Of a stretch of 38,489 nucleotides of DNA, positions 1-8,427 are shown piece by piece. Positions within the stretch are counted from its first letter, which is position 1; every line of letters begins with the position of its first letter. Position numbers and translations under genes: made by a program. Source of the DNA: Desulfotignum sp. (GTDB lineage Bacteria > Desulfobacterota > Desulfobacteria > Desulfobacterales > Desulfobacteraceae); contig JAABUB010000026.1 in the NCBI GenBank assembly GCA_011389575.1, positions 1 to 38,489 on the forward strand, given 5' to 3'. The notes beneath the pieces were generated by a model. The model did no database searches and was not told where the DNA came from. It was given only the letters and a program-made list of their open reading frames with translations.

Positions 1-414
1 TGCCTGATGACGGCAGTTCTTACAATAACCGGTCAGGCAAAGCCGTTTTCCGGTTATGGTGAAGGTCCGGGTGATCTCTTCTGGAAGAGGAATCTGGTCC
101 AGATCAGGATCATGAAAATCATAAATTTTATTACAGAAAAGGCAGTAAAAATGATGGTGTTCTTCTCTGTTTGGATCAAACCGCCTGGGGTCTCCCTGGC
201 CTTCTACGATATCGATGATCTGAATCCGGGCAAAGGTGATCAGGGTGCGGTTCACCGTATCCAGAGAAATGTTGGGGAATCTGTGCAAAAGCTGTTTGTG
301 GATTTGGTCTGCACTGGGATGCTCTTTTGAATTTTTAAGCGCACCATATACTGCTGCCCGCTGGGGGGTGATTTTTAATCCATGGTTTTTGCACAATTGG
401 GTGAACCGATCCAC
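1..414 (-). CDS. Fur/PerR-family metalloregulator (partial, 3' end outside window)
   Basis: The minus strand is open from a GTG at 412-414 to the window edge, giving about 138 residues without a stop. The N-terminal winged-helix part carries the Fur-family phrase GLKITPQRAAVYGAL, then HPSADQIH and a recognition-helix-like ISLDTVNRTL. The C-terminal half has the metal-site signature HHHFYCLFC and a later CKNC, so both structural-zinc CxxC pairs are present. The family binds DNA as a dimer and senses Fe(II), Zn or peroxide. The gapped HHHFYC pattern is closer to PerR-like than to Zur-like members, but I cannot assign the metal. GTG is chosen because AAGGA lies 7 bases upstream; an ATT eight codons earlier follows a stop. 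An AT-rich, partly symmetrical stretch (about 431-452) overlaps the promoter and could be an autoregulatory site. Confidence 0.88.
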   Translation of the reverse strand, partial: MDRFTQLCKNHGLKITPQRAAVYGALKNSKEHPSADQIHKQLLHRFPNISLDTVNRTLITFARIQIIDIVEGQGDPRRFDPNREEHHHFYCLFCNKIYDFHDPDLDQIPLPEEITRTFTITGKRLCLTGYCKNCRHQA

Positions 415-445
415 AATGACATCCTTTTTCTTATTAATTTAGATT

Positions 446-474
446 ATTAAATAGGATTGATACGTATTTGTCAA
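446..474 (-). promoter_or_regulatory. Sigma70-type promoter for the Fur-family gene
   Basis: Reading the minus strand, TTGACA (474-469) and TTTAAT (451-446) are separated by 17 bases, and the gene starts about 30 bases downstream. Confidence 0.6.
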
Positions 475-549
475 GGAAAAACTTGAGAAAAATATCTGCC
501 AACCTGCTATACTGGATAACAACTATGTGCATAGATTCAGGGAGGGACC

Positions 550-925
550 ATGAGAAATTTGCGATTATGCCAGGTGATTCTGGTATGCACTGTCTTTTTT
601 TGGGGGAATACTTTTACGGGTCATGCCCTGGACAGCCAGCAAATCACCGAGTTGATCCAGTCAGCGCGCCAGGGGGATACCCGGGCCATGCGGAACCTGG
701 GCCGGGCCTATTATGAAGGTGACGGGGTGCTCAAGGATCCTGCCAGGGCCAAATGCTGGATCAGGCAGGCACGGTTTTAAGGAGAACGGGCCGCCCCGGG
801 TGGTCCGGGGCGGTGCATACAGCGATAATGTATCAGCCATCGGCTGTACCTGCCGCCAGGGTATGATGCCTGCCATGAAAAGCGAACGGGTAGGCTTCAG
901 GCTGGTGGTGAAAAAGCGGTTCTGA
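550..925 (+). pseudogene. Remnant of a secreted Sel1-repeat / formylglycine-generating-enzyme-family protein
   Basis: Positions 550-780 encode 76 residues: a signal peptide (MRNLRLCQVILVC... ending near GHA-LD), then one Sel1-like repeat (GDTRAMRNLGRAYYEGDGV, KDPARAKCWIRQA). The frame stops at 780. In the +1 frame, about 745-925, the sequence continues as PPRVVRGGAYSDN, CRQGMMP and VGFRLVV. These are the closing motifs of the FGE-sulfatase (SUMF1/PvdO) domain, which normally spans over 200 residues. Most of the catalytic domain is therefore missing and the two ends are out of frame, which fits an internal deletion. An SD (GGGAGGGACC) precedes the ATG, and a weak promoter (TATACT at 508-513) is possible. 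The tail overlaps the end of the convergent aroB by about 29 bases. The short Sel1 ORF could still be translated, but function is doubtful. Confidence 0.7.
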
Positions 926-1952
926 ACACTGAGCGGATAAAGGTGTTCAGCGCATCATAAGAAATTTTTTCCACCCGGGCACACCCGATGGCTTCCAAAA
1001 ACACATAATACACAAAAAGGCCGTGCTTTTTTTTGTCCCGTCCGGCAGCTGCCAGAATCCGGCCGGCATCATAATCCAGATTTGTGGGCAGGCCAAGTCC
1101 TTGAAGCAGGGAAAAAATGCGGTCCAGCTCGTGCGGGGCAAGCAGCCCTTTTTCCCGGGAGAAAACAGCAGCTGCTGCCATGCCCCGGGAAACTGCCTGG
1201 CCGTGTCCACAAGGGTCGATTTTCTCAATGGCATGGCCGATGGTATGTCCGAAATTGAGCTTGCGCCGCTCACCGGTTTCATGTTCATCCTGCTGCACCA
1301 CCCGGGATTTTATGTCCACAGAATTGGACACCAGATGTGAAATGACCCGGGGGTCCAGGTCCAGGGCTTTTTGCTGGTTTTTTTCAATAAAGGACAGCAT
1401 ATCAGCATCTGCAATCAATGCATGCTTGACAATTTCCGCCAGGCCATTGGAGATTTCGGCTTTCGGCAGTGTTTTGAGCATGTCCAGATCACAGATTACA
1501 AACACGGGCTGGCAGAATACCCCCACCATATTTTTGTAGGCAGACAGATTGACCCCGTTTTTACCCCCTAAGCTGGCATCCACCTGGGACAGCAGGGAGG
1601 TGGAAACAAATCCGAAAGCCACACCCCGCAAAAAAATAGAGGCCACAAATCCGGTAATGTCGCAGACAATACCCCCGCCGATGCCCAGAATAAAAGTGGA
1701 GCGGTCACATCCCAGGGCCACCAGCCGGGTCAGGATATATTCCACCGTGGCCAGGGTTTTAATTTTTTCACCCGTACCGATGGTTATAACAGATCCTTGG
1801 GGAAAGGCGTGCCCGTAAAGGGATTTTATATTTTCATCGGTTATGATCACCAGGGGCTGGTCCGGCAGATAAGCACCAAGGTTGGCCAGATGTTCTCCCA
1901 CATGGATAAAGGAGGATCCCCATTTGCCATGAATATGATGGGTTTTCATCAC
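897..1952 (-). CDS. aroB: 3-dehydroquinate synthase
   Basis: AroB converts 3-deoxy-D-arabino-heptulosonate 7-phosphate to 3-dehydroquinate, the second shikimate-pathway step, with NAD and a divalent metal in the cytoplasm. The 351-residue product has the usual family length. Visible motifs are the nucleotide-binding GIGGGIVCDITGF, the substrate segment STSLLSQVDASLGGKNGVN, EIVKHALI, and the metal-site RRKLNFGHTIGHAIE with a later His in PCGHGQAVSRG. The Cys in GGGIVCD stands where Gly is more usual. The start ATG overlaps the aroF stop (ATGA at 1949-1952), so translation is probably coupled. The C-terminal codons overlap the tail of the convergent pseudogene. Confidence 0.96.
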   Translation of the reverse strand: MMKTHHIHGKWGSSFIHVGEHLANLGAYLPDQPLVIITDENIKSLYGHAFPQGSVITIGTGEKIKTLATVEYILTRLVALGCDRSTFILGIGGGIVCDITGFVASIFLRGVAFGFVSTSLLSQVDASLGGKNGVNLSAYKNMVGVFCQPVFVICDLDMLKTLPKAEISNGLAEIVKHALIADADMLSFIEKNQQKALDLDPRVISHLVSNSVDIKSRVVQQDEHETGERRKLNFGHTIGHAIEKIDPCGHGQAVSRGMAAAAVFSREKGLLAPHELDRIFSLLQGLGLPTNLDYDAGRILAAAGRDKKKHGLFVYYVFLEAIGCARVEKISYDALNTFIRSVFRTAFSPPA

Positions 1953-2959
1953 GGGGCTTCAATGATGGTTCTGATGGCATTCATTTTTTCCATGACCTGT
2001 GCAAACTGGTCTGGATACAAGGACTGGGCCCCGTCACTCAAGGCCTCTTCCGGATGGTTATGGACCTCGATCATAAGACCGTCCACTCCCAGGGCGGCCG
2101 AGGCATAGGCCAGCCAGATCACCTGGTCCCGGACCCCGGCGGCATGGCTGGGATCCACGATCACCGGCAGGTGGCTTTCTTTTTTTACTGCAGGCACAAC
2201 AGACAGGTCCAGGGTGTTTCTGCTGTGGCGCACAAAAGTCCGGACCCCGCGTTCACACAAAATCACATTGGGGTTGCCTTCTTCCATGATATATTCTGCG
2301 GCCATGAGCCATTCCTGGAGCATGGCAGACATGCCCCGTTTTAAAATGACCGGTTTTTTCGACCTTCCGGCCCTGCGCAGCAGGGAAAAATTCTGCATGT
2401 TCCGGGTACCGATCTGGATAACATCCACACAGGCTTCCACTATATCAAAGGTTTCCGTATCCATGACTTCGCTGACCACGGCAAGCCCGGTTTCTTCTCT
2501 GACCCGGGCTAAGTATTCAAGGCCTTTTTTTCCAAGGCCCTGAAAGGAATAGGGGGATGTTCTGGGTTTGAACGCCCCTCCCCTGAAGAGTTTGGCCCCG
2601 GCTTTTTTAACCGCCTGTGCAATGGCCAGAACCTGTTTTTGGCTTTCAACAGCACAGGGCCCGGCAATCACGGGCATGGTGCCATTTCCGAAAACCGCGT
2701 CACCGATTTTCACCTGGGTGTTTTCCTGCCTGAACTCCCGGCTGACAAGCTTATAGGGTTTTGTCACCGGAATAACCTCCTTTACACCGTCAAGTCCCAG
2801 AAAATGGTCGGCGTCCACCGATCCTTTGTTGTACAGGATGCCGATGGATACCCGGTCTCCTCCGGGTATGGGCCGGGCTGTGTAGCCTCTTTTTTCAACA
2901 GCTGCAACAACAGCCTGGACTTGATTTTCGGTTGTGCCTTTTTTCATTACGAGTAACAT
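1949..2959 (-). CDS. aroF: 3-deoxy-7-phosphoheptulonate synthase (type I beta)
   Basis: This DAHP synthase condenses phosphoenolpyruvate and erythrose 4-phosphate, the entry step to aromatic amino acids. Of 336 residues, roughly the first 70 form a small ferredoxin-like domain (MLLVMKKGTTENQVQAVVAA...), as in the Thermotoga-type enzyme, where it mediates feedback inhibition by aromatic amino acids. The barrel follows with IAGPCAVES (metal-ligand Cys), FRGGAFKPRTSPYSFQG, QIGTRNMQNF, LKRGMS, PVIVDPSHAAG and EVHNHPEEALSDG. An SD-like GGAGG lies 7 bases before the ATG. It is first in a two-gene operon with aroB. Its 5' leader is about 185 bases long, and a consensus promoter lies at 3152-3179. 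Confidence 0.96.
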   Translation of the reverse strand: MLLVMKKGTTENQVQAVVAAVEKRGYTARPIPGGDRVSIGILYNKGSVDADHFLGLDGVKEVIPVTKPYKLVSREFRQENTQVKIGDAVFGNGTMPVIAGPCAVESQKQVLAIAQAVKKAGAKLFRGGAFKPRTSPYSFQGLGKKGLEYLARVREETGLAVVSEVMDTETFDIVEACVDVIQIGTRNMQNFSLLRRAGRSKKPVILKRGMSAMLQEWLMAAEYIMEEGNPNVILCERGVRTFVRHSRNTLDLSVVPAVKKESHLPVIVDPSHAAGVRDQVIWLAYASAALGVDGLMIEVHNHPEEALSDGAQSLYPDQFAQVMEKMNAIRTIIEAP

Positions 2960-3062
2960 TCGAAGCCTCCATTAGGGGTTTTATCAGTATTCACAGGTTA
3001 GGGCAACACAAAAGGCTTGGAACATCAGGCCTTTAGGGGAAAACAATCAGGGTCTGTTTTTT

Positions 3063-3143
3063 TTATAAATCGGTATGGTACGTCAACAGGGTCTGCATGG
3101 GAGGTACCACAAGATTTGTTTCTATGTAAAAGAACAAACTCAT
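3063..3143 (-). other. Possible aroF leader peptide and weak attenuator
   Basis: Just downstream of the aroF promoter an ATG opens a 26-codon frame beginning MSLFFYIE, with Phe-Phe-Tyr near its start and a further Tyr at LLTYHTD. Further on, a 6-bp stem (GCCTTT at 3029-3034 with AAAGGC at 3011-3016, loop 12) runs into a short T stretch. This layout resembles aromatic-amino-acid attenuation. However, the ATG lies only 1-2 bases after the predicted transcript start, so it would be leaderless, and the hairpin is weak. Confidence 0.2.
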
Positions 3144-3151
3144 GGCAGCGT

Positions 3152-3179
3152 ATTATAGAGTCTCTTTTTCAAGTGTCAA
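3152..3179 (-). promoter_or_regulatory. Consensus sigma70 promoter for aroF-aroB
   Basis: On the minus strand TTGACA (3179-3174) and TATAAT (3157-3152) are perfect consensus boxes 16 bases apart. Transcription would start near 3145, leaving a leader of about 185 bases before aroF. Confidence 0.75.
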
Positions 3180-3224
3180 TGAAAAAGAAAATAAATCTGT
3201 GATGCAGATTCTCATTTTCATTGC

Positions 3225-3253
3225 TTGACATGGTTTGCCTGATTTCATATATT
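3225..3253 (+). promoter_or_regulatory. Sigma70 promoter for minCDE
   Basis: TTGACA (3225-3230) and TATATT (3248-3253) are separated by exactly 17 bases. Transcription would begin near 3260, about 43 bases before minC. It is back to back with the aroF promoter. Confidence 0.75.
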
Positions 3254-3302
3254 TCTCACAATTTATACGCTGGATAAAAAGGCATTTGCCAGACCAACAG
3301 CC

Positions 3303-3992
3303 ATGATACATTTTGAAAACGCCGCGCCTGTAAAAATCAAGGGAGTGGGCGGGGGATTATGGATTTCTCTGGATCCCACCCACCCTGAAGATGTCTTGAT
3401 CACAGAAGTGGATAAGATCTTTAAAAAATTAAAACACCTGGCAATCAATGCCAATGTGGTCATCGACATGGGAGAGGCCCGGGGACATGAAGGTCTTTTT
3501 GCCCTTGTAAAAACCCGGTTGATTGAAAAATTTGAAGTGGGCCGGGTGACAAGCCCCCCGAAAAAACAGTCTGCCCCCACACAAAGAATCCGGCAGCGGG
3601 ATCTTACCCGGGGCTGGAACCAGCACCGCAGTAATGTGCTGATGCTTCGGGGCAGGGTCCGGTCCGGTCAAAAGATTGATACAAAAAAACATGTGGTGAT
3701 TTTTGGGGATGTGAATCCAGGTGCGGAAATATTTGCCGGCGGAGATATCATTGTACTGGGCAGACTGGCGGGAAAAGTGCATGCAGGCAGCCCGGCAGAT
3801 GAAACATCTATCGTGTTTGCCCTTGCCTTTGATCCCACCAGTGTCAAGATCGGTACAATAACCGCTGCCGGCAGTGAAGAATGCAGCCATGCCACACCGG
3901 AGTTTGCCTGTGTGAAAGACGGCAACATCCTGGTCCAGGATTACATGAAGACAAATCCGTTCAGGAAAATGCCATGGCCGGAGCCGGTTTAA
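3303..3992 (+). CDS. minC: Septum site-determining protein MinC
   Basis: MinC inhibits FtsZ polymerisation away from mid-cell and is recruited to the membrane by MinD. The 229-residue product has an N-terminal inhibitory domain (about 1-100), a charged linker, and the right-handed beta-helix dimerisation domain with its hallmark order: LRGRVRSGQKI, HVVIFGDVNPGAEIFAGGDIIVLGRLAGKVHAGSPAD is the region spanning about residues 120-175 (GDVNPGAEI and GRLAGKVHAG are the key phrases). The ATG at 3303 has no good SD in front of it. The frame stays open upstream to the predicted transcript start without a standard start codon, so ATG is the best choice. minD follows 27 bases later. Confidence 0.93.
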   Translation: MIHFENAAPVKIKGVGGGLWISLDPTHPEDVLITEVDKIFKKLKHLAINANVVIDMGEARGHEGLFALVKTRLIEKFEVGRVTSPPKKQSAPTQRIRQRDLTRGWNQHRSNVLMLRGRVRSGQKIDTKKHVVIFGDVNPGAEIFAGGDIIVLGRLAGKVHAGSPADETSIVFALAFDPTSVKIGTITAAGSEECSHATPEFACVKDGNILVQDYMKTNPFRKMPWPEPV

Positions 3993-4019
3993 ACATACTT
4001 TAAAAATAGAGGTGCGAAT

Positions 4020-4820
4020 TTGGAAGGGAAAATCATTGTAGTCACATCCGGAAAAGGCGGGGTGGGCAAAACCACTGCCACTTCTTCCATTGGTGCTGCC
4101 CTTGCTCTGGAAGGCAATCGCGTGGCCATTGTGGATATGGATATCGGACTGCGGAACCTTGATGTTGTCATGGGGCTTGAAAACCGGATCGTTTTTAATA
4201 TTGTGGATGTGGTCGAGGGCCGGTGCAAAGTTGAACAGGCAGCCATACGCGACAGAAGAATTGAAAATTTATTTTTGATTCCCGCCTCCCAGAGTGATAA
4301 CAAAGACGTTCTCACCACTGCCGGCGTTGAAAGGATTGCCAAGCAGCTGCGGTCCAAATTTGATTTTATCATCATGGATTCTCCTGCCGGCATTGAACGG
4401 GGGTTTGAAAATTCAGTGGTATCTGCTGACGAAGCATTGGTGGTCTGTACGCCGGATGTGTCTGCTGTCAGGGATGCGGATCGGGTGATCGGGCTGTTGT
4501 ATGCAAGGTCTTTGAATCCCAAACTGATTGTCAACCGCATTGAACCCGCCCGGGTGGTACGCGGGGAAATGCTCAGTCACCAAGATGTGCTGGAAGTCTT
4601 GTCCATTGACCTTGTGGGGTTGGTTCCCATGGATGAAAAAGTGCTGATTTCTTCCAATACCGGTACCCCTTTGGTGCTGCAGAATGATTCAAAAGCGGGG
4701 GTGGCGTTTCGCCAGATTGCCAGACGTCTGAACGGAGAAGAAGATCTGCCCATTGAGATGCCTGTCTATAAAACCAGCATGTGGCATAAACTCAGCAAGA
4801 CATTCGGGTTAAAACAATAA
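4020..4820 (+). CDS. minD: Septum site-determining ATPase MinD
   Basis: MinD is the membrane-binding ATPase that carries MinC to the poles and is released by MinE. The 266-residue protein has the deviant Walker A motif SGKGGVGKTT (about residues 8-17), a Walker B-like FIIMDSPAG and NRIEP. It ends in a short amphipathic helix with WHKLSKTFG, the expected membrane-targeting sequence. The start is TTG at 4020 with a good SD (AGAGGTG, 4008-4014). It lies between minC and minE in the usual order, which makes the assignment secure. Confidence 0.97.
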   Translation: MEGKIIVVTSGKGGVGKTTATSSIGAALALEGNRVAIVDMDIGLRNLDVVMGLENRIVFNIVDVVEGRCKVEQAAIRDRRIENLFLIPASQSDNKDVLTTAGVERIAKQLRSKFDFIIMDSPAGIERGFENSVVSADEALVVCTPDVSAVRDADRVIGLLYARSLNPKLIVNRIEPARVVRGEMLSHQDVLEVLSIDLVGLVPMDEKVLISSNTGTPLVLQNDSKAGVAFRQIARRLNGEEDLPIEMPVYKTSMWHKLSKTFGLKQ

Positions 4821-4831
4821 GGAGAAGTTTC

Positions 4832-5098
4832 ATGCTCAGCGGATTATTCAAACGGTTCACCACCAAAAAAAACAGCAGGGATGACGCCAAAAAGCGGCTC
4901 CAATTCTCTTTGATTTATGACAAACTCGAAGTCAACGACACCACCTTAACAGATCTGCAGCAGGATATTGTGGATGTGATTTCCAAATATTTTGAAATCG
5001 ATAAAGATTCTCTGGAGTTAAAAGTCAAACGGGATGACAATGTATCAGCCCTGGTATTCAACACCCCCATCCTCCATGTAAAGCGCAAAAAAGTATGA
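4832..5098 (+). CDS. minE: Cell division topological specificity factor MinE
   Basis: This 88-residue protein matches MinE in length and plan. It has an N-terminal amphipathic stretch (LSGLFKRF), the anti-MinCD helix region with AKKRLQFSLIYDK, and a C-terminal specificity domain (DIVDVISKYFEID, LELKVKRDDNVSALVFNTPI). MinE stimulates MinD ATPase activity and confines MinCD to the poles. AAGGAG lies 8-9 bases before the ATG, and it starts 11 bases after minD, so it is the last gene of the min operon. Confidence 0.94.
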   Translation: MLSGLFKRFTTKKNSRDDAKKRLQFSLIYDKLEVNDTTLTDLQQDIVDVISKYFEIDKDSLELKVKRDDNVSALVFNTPILHVKRKKV

Positions 5099-5125
5099 AA
5101 TCAGAATAGCTGCATCTAACCAGAT

Positions 5126-5170
5126 CCCGTATCGTTCGGGTTGAACGTCACCCGCTCCCTGGGGGTGACG
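5126..5170. other. Two small hairpins between convergent minE and aspS
   Basis: Between the two gene ends lie CCCG-N7-CGGG (5126-5140) and a better stem, CGTCACCC (5146-5153) with GGGTGACG (5163-5170) around a 9-base loop. Neither is followed by a T run on either strand, so they are possible but not convincing terminators. Nothing else is evident in 5099-5243. Confidence 0.4.
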
Positions 5171-5243
5171 CGCAACCGGTCAAATTTCACCATCTGAATA
5201 GTCCGGTCACAAGCCACCCACAACAACGCCTGAGCCTGTCCGC

Positions 5244-7031
5244 TTATTCCCCGATCTTGGATATCCTGATGCCCAGTTCCTGGAGCTGGGCCGGCGATGT
5301 ACTGGAAGGGGCTTCCGTGAGAAGACAGGTGGCCTTCTGGGTCTTGGGAAAGGCAATAACGTTCCTGATGGAATCTTCTTTGCACAACAGCATGATGAGC
5401 CGGTCCAGACCAAAGGCAATACCGCCGTGGGGCGGGGCCCCGGCAGCCAAAGCATCCAGCAGAAAACCGAATTTTTCCCGGGCCTCCTCCTGCTGGATAC
5501 CCAGGCATGCCAGCACTTTTTCCTGGAGGGCTGTGTCATGGATACGGATACTGCCCCCGCCGATTTCCATGCCGTTGAGCACCAGGTCATAGGCCCGGGA
5601 ATTGACCTGCAGCGGATCGGTGTCCAGCATGGGAATGTCTGCTTCACTGGGGGCGGTAAAGGGGTGGTGCAGGGCCTGGTACCGCTTTTCTGTTTCATCG
5701 TATTCCAGCAGGGGAAAGTCGGTAACCCAGGTGAACGAGAACCGGTCTTCAGGGATCAGTTTGAGCCTGCGGGCCAGTTCGTTTCTGAGCTGGCCCAGGG
5801 CTTCATTGGTGATATGGGGCTGGTCTGCCACAAAAAACACAATATCCCCGGGGGCAAGATCCAGGCGCTGTGCCAGGGTCTGTTTTTCATCATCAGTGAA
5901 AAATTTGGCAATGGGAGACTGCCACTGGTCCTCTTTGATCTTGATCCAGGCCAGTCCCTTGGCCCGGTAGACAGCGGCAAACTCGGTAAGCTCATCTATC
6001 TGCTTGCGGGTAAAGGCGGCACATCCCTTTGCATTGATGGCCTTGACCAGGCCGCCGCTTTTCACCACATTGGCAAACACCTTGAAACCGGTGTCTGCCA
6101 CAATGTCTGATACATTGACAAGTTCCAGGCCAAACCGCAGGTCCGGACGGTCCAGACCGAACCGGTCCATGGCCTCTGCATAGGTGAGCCTGGGAAAGGG
6201 GGTGGAAAGATCCATATCCAGTACTTTTTTGAAAATGGCGCAGATCAGGCCTTCGGCAATTTCCATGATCCGGTCTTCATTGACAAAGGACAGCTCCATG
6301 TCGATCTGGGTGAATTCCGGCTGGCGGTCCGCCCGCAGGTCCTCATCCCGGAAACATTTGACAATCTGGTAATACCGGTCAAATCCTGAAATCATGAGCA
6401 GCTGCTTGAACAGCTGGGGGGACTGGGGAAGGGCATAGAATTGACCCTGGTTGACCCGGGAGGGAACCAGATAGTCTCTGGCCCCTTCCGGCGTGGACCG
6501 GGTTAAAAACGGGGTCTCGATGTCAATGAAGCCGTTATGGTCCAGGTAATTGCGGATGGCCATGGTGGCCTGGTGCCGGGCCAGGATATTGCGTTTGAGC
6601 TGGGGCCGCCGCAGGTCCAGGTAACGGTATTGGAGCCGGATATTTTCCGAGGCTTCCACCCGGTCTTCAATCAGGAAAATCGGGGTTTTTGCCACAGAGA
6701 AGATTGCAAGTTCCTCCACAAGGATTTCAACGGCGCCGGTGGCCATATTGGGATTGATCATATCTGCCGGCCTGGCCGTCACTTTTCCCTGGATGCCAAG
6801 TACATATTCGCTTCTGATTTCCTGGGCTTTTTCATGAACTGTTCTGGAAACCAGGGGATTGAAAACCACCTGGGTGATGCCTTCTCTGTCCCGCAGATCC
6901 ACAAAAACAACCCCGCCGTGATCCCGGCGGTGCTGTACCCATCCCATTAACACCACGTTTTTTCCAATATCTGTGTCCCGGAGCTCAGAACAAAAATGGG
7001 TCCGCTTCATATCTCCTAGTAAGTCTGTCAC
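5244..7031 (-). CDS. aspS: Aspartyl-tRNA synthetase (bacterial type)
   Basis: This class II synthetase charges tRNA-Asp. The 595-residue product has the N-terminal OB-fold anticodon domain (GWVQHRRDHGGVVFVDLRDREG), the catalytic core (ETPFLTRSTPEGARDYLVPSR, FRDEDLRADRQPEFTQIDME) and the bacterial GAD insertion (about 300-410). The C-terminal ATP motif is GIAFGLDRLIMLL. The GTG at 7031 has AGAGGA 8 bases upstream. An internal ATG at 7010 matches the usual N-terminus better (MKRTHFCSEL) but has its SD only 2 bases away. Bacterial-type enzymes can be discriminating or also charge tRNA-Asn; the sequence alone does not settle this. It follows hisS by 15 bases and is probably co-transcribed. Confidence 0.96.
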   Translation of the reverse strand: MTDLLGDMKRTHFCSELRDTDIGKNVVLMGWVQHRRDHGGVVFVDLRDREGITQVVFNPLVSRTVHEKAQEIRSEYVLGIQGKVTARPADMINPNMATGAVEILVEELAIFSVAKTPIFLIEDRVEASENIRLQYRYLDLRRPQLKRNILARHQATMAIRNYLDHNGFIDIETPFLTRSTPEGARDYLVPSRVNQGQFYALPQSPQLFKQLLMISGFDRYYQIVKCFRDEDLRADRQPEFTQIDMELSFVNEDRIMEIAEGLICAIFKKVLDMDLSTPFPRLTYAEAMDRFGLDRPDLRFGLELVNVSDIVADTGFKVFANVVKSGGLVKAINAKGCAAFTRKQIDELTEFAAVYRAKGLAWIKIKEDQWQSPIAKFFTDDEKQTLAQRLDLAPGDIVFFVADQPHITNEALGQLRNELARRLKLIPEDRFSFTWVTDFPLLEYDETEKRYQALHHPFTAPSEADIPMLDTDPLQVNSRAYDLVLNGMEIGGGSIRIHDTALQEKVLACLGIQQEEAREKFGFLLDALAAGAPPHGGIAFGLDRLIMLLCKEDSIRNVIAFPKTQKATCLLTEAPSSTSPAQLQELGIRISKIGE

Positions 7032-7046
7032 CTGGTCTATCCTCTG

Positions 7047-8312
7047 TTATCCGTTATCGGTTTGTAAAATTTTTTTCAGCTCGGGTACCAGATGGTCCAT
7101 GGAAATGGAAACCTGTTCCCTGGTAGCCATGTTTCGCAGAATCATCTGGTTTTCCGCCATTTCAGTTTGTCCGGCAATGAGCACGTGGCTGGCGTTGAGC
7201 TTGTCCGCCCGCTTCATAAGGGCTTTCAAGCTTTTTCCCCTGAAATCGGTGACAGCCTGAAAACCTGACCGGTTCAGATCGCAGGACAGGTGATAGGCAG
7301 CTTCCATGGCGGGTTCCCCCAAGGCCACAATAAAAAGGTCCGGACCTGGTTCTTCTGGTATCTGTTCCAGCTGTTCCATCACTTCCACCAGGCGGTCAAA
7401 CCCGATGGCAAAACCGATGGCAGGGGTATCCGGGCCTCCCAGTTCCTTTACCAGGCCGTCATACCGGCCCCCGCCTGCAACAGCACTCTGGGCACCCAGG
7501 CTTGTGGTCTGGATTTCCCAGGCGGTTCTGGTGTAGTAGTCCAGGCCCCGCACCAAAGATTTGTCAATGAAAAAGTCCACTTTCTGCTTTTGCAGCGTGG
7601 ATTTCACCGTGTTAAAATGGTCTTCACAGGCAGGACACAGATGGTCCACCGTGGCAGGGGCTCCGGCCAGGGCCGCCTGGCAGGTCTGCGCCTTGCAGTC
7701 CAGTATCCGCATGGGGTTTTTGGTCATCCGCCGCTGGCAGATGTCACACAGGGCATGTTTTTTCTCCCCCAGAAAATCCAGCAGAGACCCGGTAAAATCC
7801 GGGCGGCATTCCGGGCATCCCAGGCTGTTGATGTGGGCGCTCAGCCCTGTGAGGCCCAACCTTTTGAACAGTTCATGCTGTAAAAAGATCAGCTCGCAGT
7901 CCACAAGGGCGGATGCAATGCCGAACACCTCTGCATCGATCTGATAAAACTGGCGGTACCTGCCTTTCTGGGGCCTTTCCCGCCGGAACATGGGCCCGGT
8001 CATGTAAAATTTTCTGACAGGATCACTGGCATGCATCTTGTGCTGGATATAGGCCCGGCAGATGGAGGCGGTGGCTTCCGGCCGCAGGGTCAGTTTGTCT
8101 CCTTTGCGGTCTGCAAAGGTGTACATTTCTTTTTCCACAATATCAGTGGCCTCACCGATACTCCGGGCGAACAGCTGGGTTTTTTCCAGCACAGGAATGC
8201 GGATTTCCCGGTAGCCGAAGGCTTCAAACAATTCAAAGGCCAGGTTTTCAACTTTCTGCCACAGCCGTGTCTGTTCGGGCAGTATATCTCGGAATCCTCG
8301 TATGGTCTGCAT
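7047..8312 (-). CDS. hisS: Histidyl-tRNA synthetase
   Basis: HisRS attaches histidine to tRNA-His. The 421-residue sequence carries the class II motif 2 region (FYMTGPMFRRERPQKGRYRQFYQID), LRPEATASICRAYI, and the histidine-specific motifs VRGLDYYTRTAWEIQ and GGGRYDGLV. The C-terminal anticodon domain follows. The middle insertion is Cys-rich (CPEC, CDIC, CKAQTC, CPAC), as in HisRS of this lineage, and may bind zinc. The ATG at 8312 opens the conserved MQTIRGFRDILPE. A promoter (8366-8395) directly upstream suggests a hisS-aspS unit separate from hisD. Confidence 0.97.
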   Translation of the reverse strand: MQTIRGFRDILPEQTRLWQKVENLAFELFEAFGYREIRIPVLEKTQLFARSIGEATDIVEKEMYTFADRKGDKLTLRPEATASICRAYIQHKMHASDPVRKFYMTGPMFRRERPQKGRYRQFYQIDAEVFGIASALVDCELIFLQHELFKRLGLTGLSAHINSLGCPECRPDFTGSLLDFLGEKKHALCDICQRRMTKNPMRILDCKAQTCQAALAGAPATVDHLCPACEDHFNTVKSTLQKQKVDFFIDKSLVRGLDYYTRTAWEIQTTSLGAQSAVAGGGRYDGLVKELGGPDTPAIGFAIGFDRLVEVMEQLEQIPEEPGPDLFIVALGEPAMEAAYHLSCDLNRSGFQAVTDFRGKSLKALMKRADKLNASHVLIAGQTEMAENQMILRNMATREQVSISMDHLVPELKKILQTDNG

Positions 8313-8365
8313 GGTGGTTGCGTCTTCAGGTATAGGGTTAATGCCAAAATTTTATGTAAACGCTC

Positions 8366-8395
8366 TATATAGTTTGAAATCAGCCTGTTAGTCAA
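8366..8395 (-). promoter_or_regulatory. Sigma70-type promoter for hisS-aspS
   Basis: On the minus strand TTGACT (8395-8390) and TATATA (8371-8366) are 18 bases apart, about 54 bases upstream of the hisS ATG and between hisD and hisS. Confidence 0.6.
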
Positions 8396-8427
8396 TACGT
8401 AATTCCAGGAAAATGCAGGGACAGCAT

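Noticed and set aside
5116-5243. Minus-strand coding past the end of aspS
   Set aside because: The 130-codon frame mainly shadows aspS; the non-overlapping part has no recognisable motif or own start.
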